64,000 bases of DNA from a sulfur-oxidizing endosymbiont of Gigantopelta aegis (GTDB lineage: Bacteria > Pseudomonadota > Gammaproteobacteria > GRL18): NCBI RefSeq assembly GCF_016097415.1, contig NZ_JAEHGE010000001.1, positions 3,922,610 through 3,986,609 of the forward strand. Direction: 5' to 3'. Made by a program: the position numbers and the translations under genes. Shown in pieces: positions 1 to 8,889 of this stretch (within the stretch, counting starts at the first letter, position 1; each line of letters begins with the position of its first letter). The notes beneath the pieces are model-generated. The model searched no databases and was not told where the DNA came from. It saw only the letters and a program-made list of their open reading frames with translations.

Positions 1-114
1 GAAAACTCGGATATTAATGAACTGTTTAAGGTGGCTGATAAAATTCTATATGAAGCAAAAGAATCAGGCAGAAACAAAGTGTGTTCGTTTGATTTAACGA
101 ATAGGGCAAACTAA
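1..114 (+). CDS. C-terminal end of a GGDEF-domain protein (partial)
   Basis: The first 37 codons of the window are open and end in TAA at 112-114. The translation contains [16 protein letters not shown], which matches the conserved last helix of GGDEF (diguanylate cyclase) domains, where an A-D-x-A-L-Y-x-A-K-x-x-G-R-N signature is usual. The GGDEF active site lies outside the window, so activity cannot be judged. The stop overlaps the stop of the convergent pyrF by about 3 bases. The rest of the architecture is unknown. Confidence 0.75.
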   Translation, partial: ENSDINELFKVADKILYEAKESGRNKVCSFDLTNRAN

Positions 115-818
115 AGCATATTACATTCCAAGAGAATATTTTTTAGTGCCTCTAAAGGTTTGTTGCTTTGCGTGATTGGACGACCAATAACAAGATAATC
201 CGAACCTGCCAATAAGGCCTGTGAAGGTGTCATAACACGTTGTTGATCGCCTATATTAGAACCTGCTGGTCTAACCCCAGGCGTTACTAGACAAAAGTCA
301 GAACCAATCTGCTGTTTTAATTCAGTTACTTCTAAGGGTGAACAAACTACACCATCCAGCCCAGACTCATTTGCCAGCTTTGCCAAACGCAAAACCTGTT
401 CTGCAGGCTCTATATCCAAGCCCACTTCTGCGATATCCTGACGATTAAGACTGGTCAAAATCGTGACCCCAATCAACAATGGCTGGTGCTCACTTTTTTC
501 AATGGCTTCACGGGCATATTGCATCATTTTACGACCACCGGAGGCGTGAATATTGACCATCCACACGCCCATATCAGCAGCAGCTTGGCAGGCAGCTGCA
601 ACGGTATTTGGGATATCATGAAATTTGAGATCTAAAAAAACATCAAAGCCTTTATCAATTAACTTTTTAACTAATGCAGGGCCACAACGCACAAATAATT
701 CTTTGCCCACTTTTAAACGACACAATTGGGGTTCAAGTTGATCCACTAAGGCCATTGTACTTGCTTCATCTTTAAAATCTAAAGCAATGATAATTTTTGG
801 ATCATGAATAGAAATCAT
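111..818 (-). CDS. pyrF: Orotidine 5'-phosphate decarboxylase
   Basis: Decarboxylates OMP to UMP, the last step of de novo pyrimidine synthesis, in the cytosol. The 235-residue product has the usual length. It shows the N-terminal IIIALDFKD strand, the catalytic D-x-K-x-x-D motif ([12 protein letters not shown], about residues 62-73), the VTPGVRP loop and the phosphate-binding [12 protein letters not shown] motif near the C-terminus. It is the last gene of the minus-strand series ihfB-lapA-lapB-pyrF, 34 bp after lapB, the standard gammaproteobacterial order. Confidence 0.97.
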   Translation of the reverse strand: MISIHDPKIIIALDFKDEASTMALVDQLEPQLCRLKVGKELFVRCGPALVKKLIDKGFDVFLDLKFHDIPNTVAAACQAAADMGVWMVNIHASGGRKMMQYAREAIEKSEHQPLLIGVTILTSLNRQDIAEVGLDIEPAEQVLRLAKLANESGLDGVVCSPLEVTELKQQIGSDFCLVTPGVRPAGSNIGDQQRVMTPSQALLAGSDYLVIGRPITQSNKPLEALKNILLECNML

Positions 819-852
819 AGTTTTTCCTAAATAATATAATAGCCAAAAGAGT

Positions 853-2034
853 CTATTCGCCTTCTATACCCTGGATGGGTTTTATAGAACTCCAGGACTT
901 ACAACTGGGGCAATTCCAGTACATCGACTTGACATGAAAACCACATTGCGTGCATTGATAGACAGGTTTGTTTTCTTGTAGTTTATTGGTGATTTCCTGC
1001 AAAATTAACAAATTGTCATGCGCTGTTCCTTTGGTGAAATCAAGGCTCATATCAATCAATGAACTTAAACCACGCAAAGAGGGTTTTTTTCTTAAAGATT
1101 CAACAATGAATAATGCAGCGGTCTTATCATCAACACGACTTTGAATTTGCTCAGCATAAAGTAAAATTGAGGTAATACCACCGTATTTATTGAGCACATA
1201 TTCTAAATAGGTTTTAACCTCTTTATTATTACCCAATTCCTTATAACAGTGAATTAGAGGCTCTAATACTTCTGAAATCAGTAAAGGATCTTGTTGCTCA
1301 ACTCTACGATAGGCACGTGTGGCGGCCTTACAATTGCCCAGTTTATGGTGTATTTCACCTTCTAGTATACTGGCACGTACGGACTGTTTATCTGTACCCA
1401 GTGCTTTTTTCACCAGCTTTAGTGCTTCTTTACTATTACCCGATTGATAATTCGCTAGGGCAAGCTCACAATAAAAGTGAGCAACTTGTAATGAATAGGA
1501 TTTATTGATAGCAGATTCGAGTTTTTTGGCCGTAATAATAGCCTCACTCCAGTCATGTTCCTGTTCATAGATTGACAATAGATATTTTAACGCAGAAGGC
1601 ACATGGGATTGTTTTTGTAATAATGCCTGAAATAGATTTTCAGCTCTGTCTAATAAACCTGCGTGCATAAAATCACGGGCTAATTCATAGAGTGCATCAT
1701 TTCTTTTCGCTAAGCTTAAAGAAGGTTTGGCTATTACATTTTGGTGGATTTTTATCGCTTGTTCGACTTCACCTCTTTGCCGGTAAAGATTACCCAGAGA
1801 GATGTGTGTATCAACTGTTTCTTCACCCACTTCTAACATACCAACAAAAACATCGATGGCTTTATCGGTTTGTTCATTTAAAAGGTAGTTTAAGCCTTTA
1901 AAGTAATCAGAGCTGAGTAAGTAACTTGAAGCAGAGTCATTGCTGTCATTTTTTTTTCGTCCTAGGAAATAACCCAGCATGAAAGCAAGAATAACGAAGG
2001 GCAAAACAATAATTAAAGGTGTATTTTCCATCAT
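853..2034 (-). CDS. lapB: LPS assembly protein LapB (TPR + rubredoxin-like metal-binding domain)
   Basis: LapB (YciM) is an inner-membrane-anchored TPR protein; in E. coli it works with FtsH to control LpxC turnover and so the rate of lipopolysaccharide synthesis. The 393-residue product has one N-terminal membrane helix (about residues 7-24), tandem TPR-like helices through the middle, and a C-terminal rubredoxin-like knuckle with two CxxC pairs ([18 protein letters not shown]). It starts 25 bp after the lapA stop and precedes pyrF. The length is typical. Confidence 0.95.
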   Translation of the reverse strand: MMENTPLIIVLPFVILAFMLGYFLGRKKNDSNDSASSYLLSSDYFKGLNYLLNEQTDKAIDVFVGMLEVGEETVDTHISLGNLYRQRGEVEQAIKIHQNVIAKPSLSLAKRNDALYELARDFMHAGLLDRAENLFQALLQKQSHVPSALKYLLSIYEQEHDWSEAIITAKKLESAINKSYSLQVAHFYCELALANYQSGNSKEALKLVKKALGTDKQSVRASILEGEIHHKLGNCKAATRAYRRVEQQDPLLISEVLEPLIHCYKELGNNKEVKTYLEYVLNKYGGITSILLYAEQIQSRVDDKTAALFIVESLRKKPSLRGLSSLIDMSLDFTKGTAHDNLLILQEITNKLQENKPVYQCTQCGFHVKSMYWNCPSCKSWSSIKPIQGIEGE

Positions 2035-2059
2035 ATAACCTGAACAAGACTTAATCTTA

Positions 2060-2350
2060 TCAAATGTGTTTTTCAGGCGCTTGTAATACGGTTACGGATT
2101 TTTCATCAACTTTCTTCAATTGACGTTGTGCACGGCGAACCTGATGTCTTAAACTAAAAATAACCATACTATTAATAATTGTCGCTAACAAAGCCCCTAT
2201 CATAATAGCACCCACCAATAAGATTGATAGTGGTTGAGTCATACTGCCATAATAAAAATTAAATTGTACTGGTTCGGCGTTAACAATCGCAATTGCCACA
2301 CCAAAAGCCATAAAGATAAGTAAAACTAATATGCTAAACAATCGCTTCAT
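2060..2350 (-). CDS. lapA: LapA family membrane protein (DUF1049)
   Basis: A 96-residue protein with two predicted membrane helices (about residues 4-24 and 40-64) and a basic coiled C-terminal tail (SLRHQVRRAQRQLKK). This matches LapA (YciS), the small partner encoded beside LapB in gammaproteobacteria and thought to act with it in LPS assembly control. It lies between ihfB and lapB. The call rests on topology, size and synteny. Confidence 0.9.
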   Translation of the reverse strand: MKRLFSILVLLIFMAFGVAIAIVNAEPVQFNFYYGSMTQPLSILLVGAIMIGALLATIINSMVIFSLRHQVRRAQRQLKKVDEKSVTVLQAPEKHI

Positions 2351-2528
2351 GTATTATATCCAATTCATGTCAGAGATAAGAGTCAAAATTGTTCTGTTTA
2401 AATCTATAATTTAGTCAGTTGACGGGTTTTCACCGATGTTCAGAAGTATAGTAAAAATAGAGGAAATTATCTTCTTTTTTTACTCATTGATGAAAAATAA
2501 TAGACAAGGGAGAGTTTCTTAAGCACTG

Positions 2529-2580
2529 AGTTGGTATTAAATTGTCAATGAAGATATTGACTGATAATTTAATACCAACT
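2529..2580. repeat. Inverted repeat in the ihfB-lapA spacer
   Basis: The 324-bp spacer 2351-2674 has no convincing gene. It holds an inverted repeat whose outer arms begin AGTTGGTATTAAATT (2529-2543) and end with the exact complement (2566-2580). The arms continue with a second paired block GTCAAT/ATTGAC around a short loop. The outer 15 bp pair perfectly. It could be a MITE or REP-type element, or a weak terminator for ihfB. No T-run follows on the minus strand, which argues against a simple intrinsic terminator. Confidence 0.6.
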
Positions 2581-2674
2581 AAGCTAAGCTTGATTTTAAA
2601 TAGCATCGATATAGATGGTTAATCTGTTTTTAAGTATTTCGTTTTACAAATAGGTTGCTTTATAACAAATCACT

Positions 2675-2974
2675 CTATAACAAATCATTGTTTCGTGTTT
2701 TATTAACACGTTCACGTAATTCTTTACCTGGCTTAAAGTGTGGAACATATTTTGAAGCAAGAGTCACAGCATCGCCGGTTTTTGGATTACGCCCCGTTCT
2801 TGGTGGACGGTAGTGTAATGAAAAACTGCCAAAACCACGTATTTCTATTCGCTCACCTGTGGCAAGAGTTTGAGCCATGAGGTCTAGCATTGATTTCACC
2901 GCTAATTCAACATCTTTATAGGCTAATTGAGATTGTTTTTGAGCTAGCGCTTCAATCAACTCAGATTTTGTCAT
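2675..2974 (-). CDS. ihfB: Integration host factor subunit beta
   Basis: Beta subunit of the heterodimeric DNA-bending protein IHF, of the HU/IHF fold. The 99-residue product begins [12 protein letters not shown] and carries the [21 protein letters not shown] stretch, whose beta arm ends in the DNA-intercalating proline (RNPKTG). Length and sequence are typical. It lies upstream of lapA-lapB as usual. The gene that normally precedes it, rpsA, is missing here. Confidence 0.96.
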   Translation of the reverse strand: MTKSELIEALAQKQSQLAYKDVELAVKSMLDLMAQTLATGERIEIRGFGSFSLHYRPPRTGRNPKTGDAVTLASKYVPHFKPGKELRERVNKTRNNDLL

Positions 2975-3092
2975 TGTTTATATTATCCTTAGGTCGATTG
3001 GTATAAGTGCGTCTATGATATTTGGGAAATCATAGTTACATCTTAATCCACAATATAATTTAATGCCCACCGTAAATTCCGCTTTTAACTTC

Positions 3093-3110
3093 CCCCTTCT
3101 TTAGAAGGGG
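3093..3110. other. Hairpin in the cmk-ihfB spacer
   Basis: The stem CCCCTTC / GAAGGGG closes around a TTTA loop in the 198-bp spacer between cmk and ihfB. No T-run follows on the minus strand, so terminator activity is uncertain. The spacer has no other recognisable content. Confidence 0.5.
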
Positions 3111-3172
3111 AAAGCTCGAACGGATGGACAAAAATTAATTATCTGTATAATTTTATATTGATGAAAATCTTA

Positions 3173-3868
3173 TTATCTATTTTTTGTTTGAGCCATTTTA
3201 AACAGGCTCATGACCTCCTGAAAAACCTCATCAATTGTTAATTCAGAAGTATCAATAATATGTGCATCTGCTGCTGCCACCAGAGGCGACGCACTACGGT
3301 TCATATCCCGCTCATCACGCTCTTGAATTTCCCTAATCAAGTCGGCGAGTTTAACATTATTTCCTTTCTCTATCAACTGCTTATAACGCCTTTTTGCTCG
3401 TTCATCTGCCGATGCCGTTAAAAAAACTTTGACCATTGCATCGGGAAAGATGCTCGTTCCCATGTCGCGACCATCGGCTATCAGACCAGGAGCTTGCAAA
3501 AATGCTTTTTGACGCTTAAACAATGCCTCTCTTACTTCAGGAATGGCAGCCACTTTAGAGGCATTATTGCCCGCCACTTCAGTTCTTATTTTTGCTTCGA
3601 CTTCTTGACCATCGAGTAAAATACCACCCTCAGGTAAAAATTTAACGGCTAAATTTTCAGCAAGCTGTGCAACAGCATTGGTCTGATCAAAAGTAATCTC
3701 ATTTAACAGACAAGCGAGTCCCGTTAAACGATAAAGCGCCCCACTGTCCAGATAATTCCAATTGAGTTCAGCTGCCACTAATGCTGAAATAGTTCCCTTT
3801 CCAACACCACCCGGGCCATCAATGGTAATTATAGGAATGTTATACTCTTTATTTTGCAGTTCAGTCAT
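3173..3868 (-). CDS. cmk: Cytidylate kinase
   Basis: Phosphorylates CMP and dCMP with ATP. The 231-residue product begins with the P-loop IITIDGPGGVGKGT (about residues 14-27). It carries the CMP-binding GRDMGTSIFPDA motif and the DERAKRRYKQL LID-region signature, all typical of bacterial Cmk. Its start codon shares one base with the aroA stop, indicating translational coupling. The next gene downstream is ihfB rather than rpsA, a departure from the usual order. Confidence 0.97.
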   Translation of the reverse strand: MTELQNKEYNIPIITIDGPGGVGKGTISALVAAELNWNYLDSGALYRLTGLACLLNEITFDQTNAVAQLAENLAVKFLPEGGILLDGQEVEAKIRTEVAGNNASKVAAIPEVREALFKRQKAFLQAPGLIADGRDMGTSIFPDAMVKVFLTASADERAKRRYKQLIEKGNNVKLADLIREIQERDERDMNRSASPLVAAADAHIIDTSELTIDEVFQEVMSLFKMAQTKNR

Positions 3869-5238
3869 TAAGAACTCGCCTTATCATCACTGCTGTCTGA
3901 AGATGAACTGACGTTTAAACCCGTTTTTTGTGCCAAAGCAATAAAATCAGGAAAAGAGGTATTCACATTGGCACAGTCCTTAATAGTAATTGTGCCTTGA
4001 GCCGCTAAGGCCGCCATAGCAAATGACATGGCAATACGATGATCACCTAAACTATCAACCGTGCCGGAAGACATTGTGCCACCATTGATAATCATGCCAT
4101 CATCCGTGCCTTGACAATCAATGCCTAAAATTTGCAAGCCATCAACCATCGCTTGAATGCGATCACTTTCTTTAACACGCAATTCTTCTGCCCCGGTCAA
4201 AATGGTTTGACCATCAGCACAGGCCGCCGCAATTGCAATGGCGGGAAATTCATCAATGGCAAGTGGCACTTGATCTTCGGGAATGTGAATGCCTTTAAGT
4301 CGGGCATAGCGAACACAAATATCAGCAACCGGTTCCCCACCCACTTCCTGCTCATTACTCAGTGTGATATCAGCACCCATTGCTTTGAGAATATTGATGA
4401 CACCAATGCGCGTCGGGTTTATGCCCACATGTTGCAAGGTAATATCCGAGCCTTTAGCGATACTTGCTCCGACTATAAAAAAGGCTGTAGAAGAGATATC
4501 TGAAGGCACGTCTATATCGCAAGCTATGAGTTTACCGCCCCCCTGCAAACATATTTTACGCCGTTGCTCATCAATATTTTGTACCTCAAGCGTATAACCA
4601 AAACCTTGTAACATACGTTCAGTATGATCACGAGTGGGGGCTGGTTCTGTCACACAGGTCTCACCCTGCGCATATAGTCCGGCTAATAACACACAGGACT
4701 TAACCTGTGCACTTGCCATAGGCAAGGTATAGTCAATACCGTTCAGTTGGGTGTTATTATCTGACTTGATTGTCAGTGGTGCAGTGCCATTGGTATTGGG
4801 TTCTATATTGGCGCCCATTTGAATAACGGGATCGGTTACACGTTTCATGGGTCGGGTTGATAGTGATTCATCACCAGCCAAGGTCAGGTCAAAGCCCTGA
4901 GCAGCTAACAAGCCTGTCAGCAAACGCATGGAAGTACCGGAGTTACCTAAGTCTAAAGGTGCTGCAGGTGCTTTAAGTCCATGCATTCCTACCCCTTCGA
5001 TGACCACATTACCGAATTTATCAGGCCCGGTAATATTCACCCCCATTGCACGAAAAGCTTTTAGGGTTGCCAGAGAATCTTCACCCTGTAAAAAACCAGA
5101 GATTTTCATGGTGCCTTCACTAAGCGAACCAAGCATTATAGAGCGATGTGAAATGGATTTATCGCCGGGAACACGAACCTGTCCGGTTAAACAACCGCCT
5201 GCTTGTGCGGTATAGGTAATACGTTGTTCTACTGACAT
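3868..5238 (-). CDS. aroA: 3-phosphoshikimate 1-carboxyvinyltransferase (EPSP synthase)
   Basis: Joins PEP to shikimate 3-phosphate, the sixth step of the shikimate pathway. The 456-residue product shows the N-terminal PGDKSISHRS motif, the LDLGNSGTSMRLL motif (about residues 95-107), EELRVKESDRI and the C-terminal GDHRIAMS signature. The N-terminal glycine motif reads GNSGTS. Length is slightly above the 427-440 typical of gammaproteobacteria because of a short serine/aspartate-rich tail. Coupled to cmk. Confidence 0.97.
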   Translation of the reverse strand: MSVEQRITYTAQAGGCLTGQVRVPGDKSISHRSIMLGSLSEGTMKISGFLQGEDSLATLKAFRAMGVNITGPDKFGNVVIEGVGMHGLKAPAAPLDLGNSGTSMRLLTGLLAAQGFDLTLAGDESLSTRPMKRVTDPVIQMGANIEPNTNGTAPLTIKSDNNTQLNGIDYTLPMASAQVKSCVLLAGLYAQGETCVTEPAPTRDHTERMLQGFGYTLEVQNIDEQRRKICLQGGGKLIACDIDVPSDISSTAFFIVGASIAKGSDITLQHVGINPTRIGVINILKAMGADITLSNEQEVGGEPVADICVRYARLKGIHIPEDQVPLAIDEFPAIAIAAACADGQTILTGAEELRVKESDRIQAMVDGLQILGIDCQGTDDGMIINGGTMSSGTVDSLGDHRIAMSFAMAALAAQGTITIKDCANVNTSFPDFIALAQKTGLNVSSSSDSSDDKASS

Positions 5239-5261
5239 AAGAATCCTAATGTATTTTTAAT

Positions 5262-5279
5262 CTTATGCCTTAGCATAAG
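5262..5279. other. Hairpin upstream of aroA
   Basis: Perfect 7-bp stem CTTATGC / GCATAAG around a 4-base loop, about 25 bp upstream of the aroA start in the spacer after the IMPase-family gene. It could be a weak terminator or a leader structure. No U-tract is visible on the minus strand. Confidence 0.4.
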
Positions 5280-5394
5280 CTGCTTAATAATTGAGCTATA
5301 GTTTACGAAAAAAATAACTTAGTGCAAGTTTATAAGCGTATTTAAACTGAGTTCTGGATAATAATTAACACTATTGTTTAGTATGCGCTATTGT

Positions 5395-5424
5395 GATGCG
5401 CTTCGTTCCTCAGCAGCATCCTAC
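5395..5424. repeat. REP-like half-site related to the 12.6-kb inverted repeat
   Basis: GATGCGCTTCGTTCCTCAGC followed by AGCATCCTAC closely resembles the right arm of the inverted repeat at 12603-12634 (GATGCGGTTCGTTCCTCACC followed by ACATCCTAC). The two lie at separate sites, both in spacers between minus-strand genes, which suggests a dispersed extragenic repeat family. No second arm is seen here. Confidence 0.5.
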
Positions 5425-5443
5425 TACCCTACAACAAACAACA

Positions 5444-6238
5444 TTAAGTTATGACTTTAAGCCATTGTTTTTGAAGTTTTTCATTGACGCTGGCAATCAC
5501 TTTTTTAGGTTTTAAGGATTCTTCAAAAATAGTATTTGATTGTTCCTCTTCACCAAAAGAGCAAGCAACACAATCAGCTTCTTCAGCAATTAATAAACCC
5601 GCCGCATAATCCCATAACATCTGTTTACCATGCACATAAATATGTCCTCTACCCATAGCCAACCAACACCAGTCTAGTGCAATAGAACCGAAACTGCGTT
5701 GTGAACGATAGGGAGGACGAGTGATAATTTGGCATGACAGTGTAGTGCATAGACGTTTAAAATCAACGAGTGCCAGACAATCTTTTAGCTGTTGTGGTTC
5801 ATTAGAACGACCAATTAATTTGCCGTTCATATAAGCCCCCTGCCCTTTAAGGGCAGTAAAACACTCATCTCTTACCGGGTCATAGATTAAACCTAATTGA
5901 GTTTCACCATTTATAATTAACGCCAAAGAAATGGAAAAAAAAGGCAAACCCGCAGCAAAATTACTGGTGCCATCAATGGGATCAAGACACCAATAGCCCG
6001 TTTGATTATGTAAGAAAAATGATTCTAAAGCTTCACTGGATAATTCCTCAGCAAAAAATCCATAGTCTGGATACAATTCAAGTAGTTTCTTTTCTATGGC
6101 ATCTTGCACACTGATGTCAGCTTCGGTGATTAAAGAGCCATCAGCCTTTGTTTGTGCCTTTACCTGCTGGTAAAACGGCATGAGAATCGTCTTAGAAACT
6201 TCTTTAACTATGTTTTCTATTGAATTGATTTCTGTCAT
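5444..6238 (-). CDS. Inositol monophosphatase-family phosphatase (possibly histidinol-phosphatase, HisN type)
   Basis: Mg-dependent phosphomonoesterase fold of the IMPase/FBPase superfamily. In the 264-residue product the first metal motif is seen as FFAEE (about residue 62), the second as CLDPIDGTSNF (about residues 84-94) and the C-terminal one as WDYAAG (about residues 210-215). These are the expected metal ligands. The substrate is not readable from sequence. Location in an aromatic/histidinol-type aminotransferase operon makes a HisN-like histidinol-phosphatase or another biosynthetic phosphatase plausible. The gene sits between an unknown gene and aroA. Confidence 0.85.
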   Translation of the reverse strand: MTEINSIENIVKEVSKTILMPFYQQVKAQTKADGSLITEADISVQDAIEKKLLELYPDYGFFAEELSSEALESFFLHNQTGYWCLDPIDGTSNFAAGLPFFSISLALIINGETQLGLIYDPVRDECFTALKGQGAYMNGKLIGRSNEPQQLKDCLALVDFKRLCTTLSCQIITRPPYRSQRSFGSIALDWCWLAMGRGHIYVHGKQMLWDYAAGLLIAEEADCVACSFGEEEQSNTIFEESLKPKKVIASVNEKLQKQWLKVIT

Positions 6239-6276
6239 TTATTCTTGTTTTATTTTTTGATTGGCATCGTTTTAAA

Positions 6277-6822
6277 TTACAAATCATGTTGATAAGTATG
6301 ATTAAAAAAATAAGCAATATCTGTCATCGATTGATAATGTTCAATGGCGATATTGGCTTTTTTAAAATCTAAAGCATCGGGATAACCACTGGCTTTTTCA
6401 GCTTTTATTTTTGCTTCATTGGCCCAGCGGATAACCCAGAGTGAAATTTCAGCAATCAGTGCTTTATCAATATTGCCAATAGCGGTTGATAATATCTGAT
6501 AAAAGCCATTTCTTGATAATGAGGTATAAATATCTGCCAGCATTTGCACTTGATGAGTACGTAAGGCTTGCTCCAATTGCAGTATTTTTTCATCCATTAA
6601 GGATTGACGAGTTATTTCTGAGTGGGATTTAAGTATATTTTGTATCGCTCGATAATTATCAGCACCTTGTGAGTCACTGGAAAAACTACTGACAAAGGCT
6701 TCTAAAACGACCAAAGCCTCATGTATATTCGCTGCATTACGAGAACGTTTAATGATTTTTTTGCAAAAGGCATCCAGCTCGACCGGTTCAACTTTGAAAG
6801 CCAGTGAGTTATTTTTTGTCAT
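6277..6822 (-). CDS. Uncharacterised helical protein between tyrA and an IMPase gene
   Basis: The 181-residue product is not recognised. It has no signal peptide or membrane segment and appears mainly alpha-helical, with charged amphipathic stretches (for example EKILQLEQALRTHQVQMLAD). The start overlaps the tyrA 3' end by 14 bp, so it is probably translated with the aromatic amino acid operon. It sits where other gammaproteobacteria run tyrA directly into aroA. Base composition matches its neighbours. Confidence 0.7.
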   Translation of the reverse strand: MTKNNSLAFKVEPVELDAFCKKIIKRSRNAANIHEALVVLEAFVSSFSSDSQGADNYRAIQNILKSHSEITRQSLMDEKILQLEQALRTHQVQMLADIYTSLSRNGFYQILSTAIGNIDKALIAEISLWVIRWANEAKIKAEKASGYPDALDFKKANIAIEHYQSMTDIAYFFNHTYQHDL

Positions 6823-7693
6823 TGTTCGAACCTGAGTTCATAAAGCTATCACGGCTCTGTTTAGCACGAGTAAACACCGCTTTTAACTTTTCACCATCAC
6901 CTTTTACCAAGGCAGACCGTAATTCCTGCAAATCATGGCTAAAGTGATCTAAGTGTTCTAACAAGGCATCTCTATTGGCTAAACAAATATCCTGCCACAT
7001 GACGGGATCACTGGATGCAATTCGAGTAAAATCTCGAAATCCCCCTGCGGCATTTTCAAAAATTTCTTGTTTTTCGTCTAAAGTTGTCAGTGTATTAACC
7101 AGTGAAAATGCTAATAAATGCGGCAGATGACTGGTGGCGGCTAAGACTAAATCATGGTGCTGCGCAGTCATTGTAACCACTTTTGCCCCGGCTGCCTCCC
7201 ATAATTCTTGCACACACTCAAGTGCCGAAGCATTACTGTTTTCAAGTGGCGTGAGAATGACTCGGTGATCCTGATATAATTCAGCAAAAGAAGCTTCTAC
7301 GCCACTGTTTTCGGTGCCGGCAATGGGATGACCGGGAATAAAATTTTCCGGCACTTCAGTAAAGACGGCTTTGGCTGCTGCTATAACACTGGACTTGGTG
7401 CTACCAGCATCGGTAATAATTGCATCAGCTTTCATTGCCTCTTTCACTTCAGTAAGAATTTGCTGAAAACTGCAAACAGGGGTGGCGATAAAGATCAAAT
7501 CGGCCTGTTTAACGGCACTTTGGATATCCAGATAAAAATCATCAATAACACCCAGTGCTAAAGCTTTTTCAAGATTTTGTGTATTTCGACCACAGCCAAT
7601 AATTTTTTCAATCATACCAGCACTGCGTATAGCACGAGCAAAAGAGCCTCCAATGAGCCCGACACCAATAATTGTTAGCTGCTTAATTTTCAT
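6809..7693 (-). CDS. tyrA: Prephenate/arogenate dehydrogenase
   Basis: NAD(P)-dependent oxidative decarboxylation of prephenate (or arogenate) toward tyrosine. The 294-residue product starts with a Rossmann motif, IIGVGLIGGSFARAIR. It contains the PGHPIAGTE motif (about residues 119-127), with the catalytic histidine region, and ATSHLPHLLAF later. There is no fused chorismate mutase domain, so it is the monofunctional TyrA type. Its ATG overlaps the hisC stop by 4 bp. Confidence 0.95.
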   Translation of the reverse strand: MKIKQLTIIGVGLIGGSFARAIRSAGMIEKIIGCGRNTQNLEKALALGVIDDFYLDIQSAVKQADLIFIATPVCSFQQILTEVKEAMKADAIITDAGSTKSSVIAAAKAVFTEVPENFIPGHPIAGTENSGVEASFAELYQDHRVILTPLENSNASALECVQELWEAAGAKVVTMTAQHHDLVLAATSHLPHLLAFSLVNTLTTLDEKQEIFENAAGGFRDFTRIASSDPVMWQDICLANRDALLEHLDHFSHDLQELRSALVKGDGEKLKAVFTRAKQSRDSFMNSGSNNDKK

Positions 7694-8889
7694 TTGTCTG
7701 TGCTTAGCTTACCCAGTACGTTTTGTAAGGCATTAATGACTCGTTTATTTTCATCCATACTGCCCAGTGAAATGCGTAAAAACTCCGGCATTTGATAATT
7801 TGCGACTGGACGTGTAATCACACCTTCATAGAGTAGTTTTTCATAAATCTGCGCGCATTCAGTACCAATGTTGACACAAATAAAATTCCCCGCAGAAGGA
7901 ATATAGTCTAAGCCAAGCTGGGTAAACGACTCAATCAGGTAATTCATTCCCTGCCAATTCAGTGCGGCAGACCGTTCAATATGATTTTGATCTGACAATG
8001 CAATAGCAGCCGCTTCCAAGGCAAAGGTATTATTATTAAAGGGTTGTCTCACTCGGTTTAACAGATCTGCAATTACGCTGGATGAAAAAGCATAGCCCAC
8101 TCTAAAACTGGCCAAGCCATAAGCCTTGGAAAAAGTTCGGCTGATCACCAGGTTCTCAAAATCATATAAGACATTGAGCATGGATTGATACTGTTCGACA
8201 TAAGGTGAGTCTACAGATGAAGCATATTCTTCATAAGCTTCATCGATGACAACAACAATATTAGCGGGTACTTGTTTAATGAAATTCAATAAATCCTTTG
8301 CCGATAAGCAAGTTCCCGTTGGATTGTTAGGGTTGGCAATAAAAATTAAGCGTGTTTTATCTGTAATCGCCTCTAGCATTGCATCAAGGTCATGTCCCCA
8401 ATTTTTTGCCGGGGTAATAACAGCAGTAGCGCCCACAGCCTGAGTGGCAATTGGGTAAACGGCAAAGGCATATTGAGAAAAAATCACTTCATCATTTTGA
8501 CCGGCAAAGGTGCGGGCTAATAAATCTAAAATATCATTAGAACCATTGCCGAGGGTTATTTGATTAACAGATAACTGCAATGGCTCTTTAGAACGAGAAG
8601 TTGAATTACGCGTTGAATTAAAAGCAGAATAAAATTCCAATAACTTGTTTTTTAGGACAAAACCATTGCCATCAGGGTATCGGGCAAGTTCCTGCGGATG
8701 CAGTAACATTTGTTGCAAGTAATCAACGACTTTAGGACTTGGTCCTAAAGGGTTTTCATTGGATGCAACTTTTACGACATTACTGACGCCATACTCTCGT
8801 TCTAGTTCTGCGATCGGTTTGCCTGGCACATAGGGCGTTAATTGTGCGACATAATCTACCGCTTTAGGCGAGGCCACTTCGCTGCTCAT
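7690..8889 (-). CDS. hisC: Histidinol-phosphate aminotransferase family
   Basis: PLP-dependent class I/II aminotransferase. The 399-residue product has SNENPLGPSPK near residue 42, the PNNPTG motif (about residue 188), the DEAYEEY aspartate motif and the PLP-lysine motif SRTFSKAYGLASFRVGY. In the pheA-hisC-tyrA context it may act on histidinol phosphate, on phenylpyruvate/4-hydroxyphenylpyruvate, or on both. Starts one base into the end of pheA and overlaps tyrA by 4 bp. Confidence 0.93.
   Translation of the reverse strand: MSSEVASPKAVDYVAQLTPYVPGKPIAELEREYGVSNVVKVASNENPLGPSPKVVDYLQQMLLHPQELARYPDGNGFVLKNKLLEFYSAFNSTRNSTSRSKEPLQLSVNQITLGNGSNDILDLLARTFAGQNDEVIFSQYAFAVYPIATQAVGATAVITPAKNWGHDLDAMLEAITDKTRLIFIANPNNPTGTCLSAKDLLNFIKQVPANIVVVIDEAYEEYASSVDSPYVEQYQSMLNVLYDFENLVISRTFSKAYGLASFRVGYAFSSSVIADLLNRVRQPFNNNTFALEAAAIALSDQNHIERSAALNWQGMNYLIESFTQLGLDYIPSAGNFICVNIGTECAQIYEKLLYEGVITRPVANYQMPEFLRISLGSMDENKRVINALQNVLGKLSTDK

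Noticed and set aside
1317-1901. Plus-strand open frames inside lapB
   Set aside because: Shadows of the minus-strand coding sequence with low-complexity, cysteine/tyrosine-rich translations.
3093-3110. Intrinsic terminator after cmk
   Set aside because: The stem is good but no T-run follows on the minus strand, so it is listed only as a hairpin.
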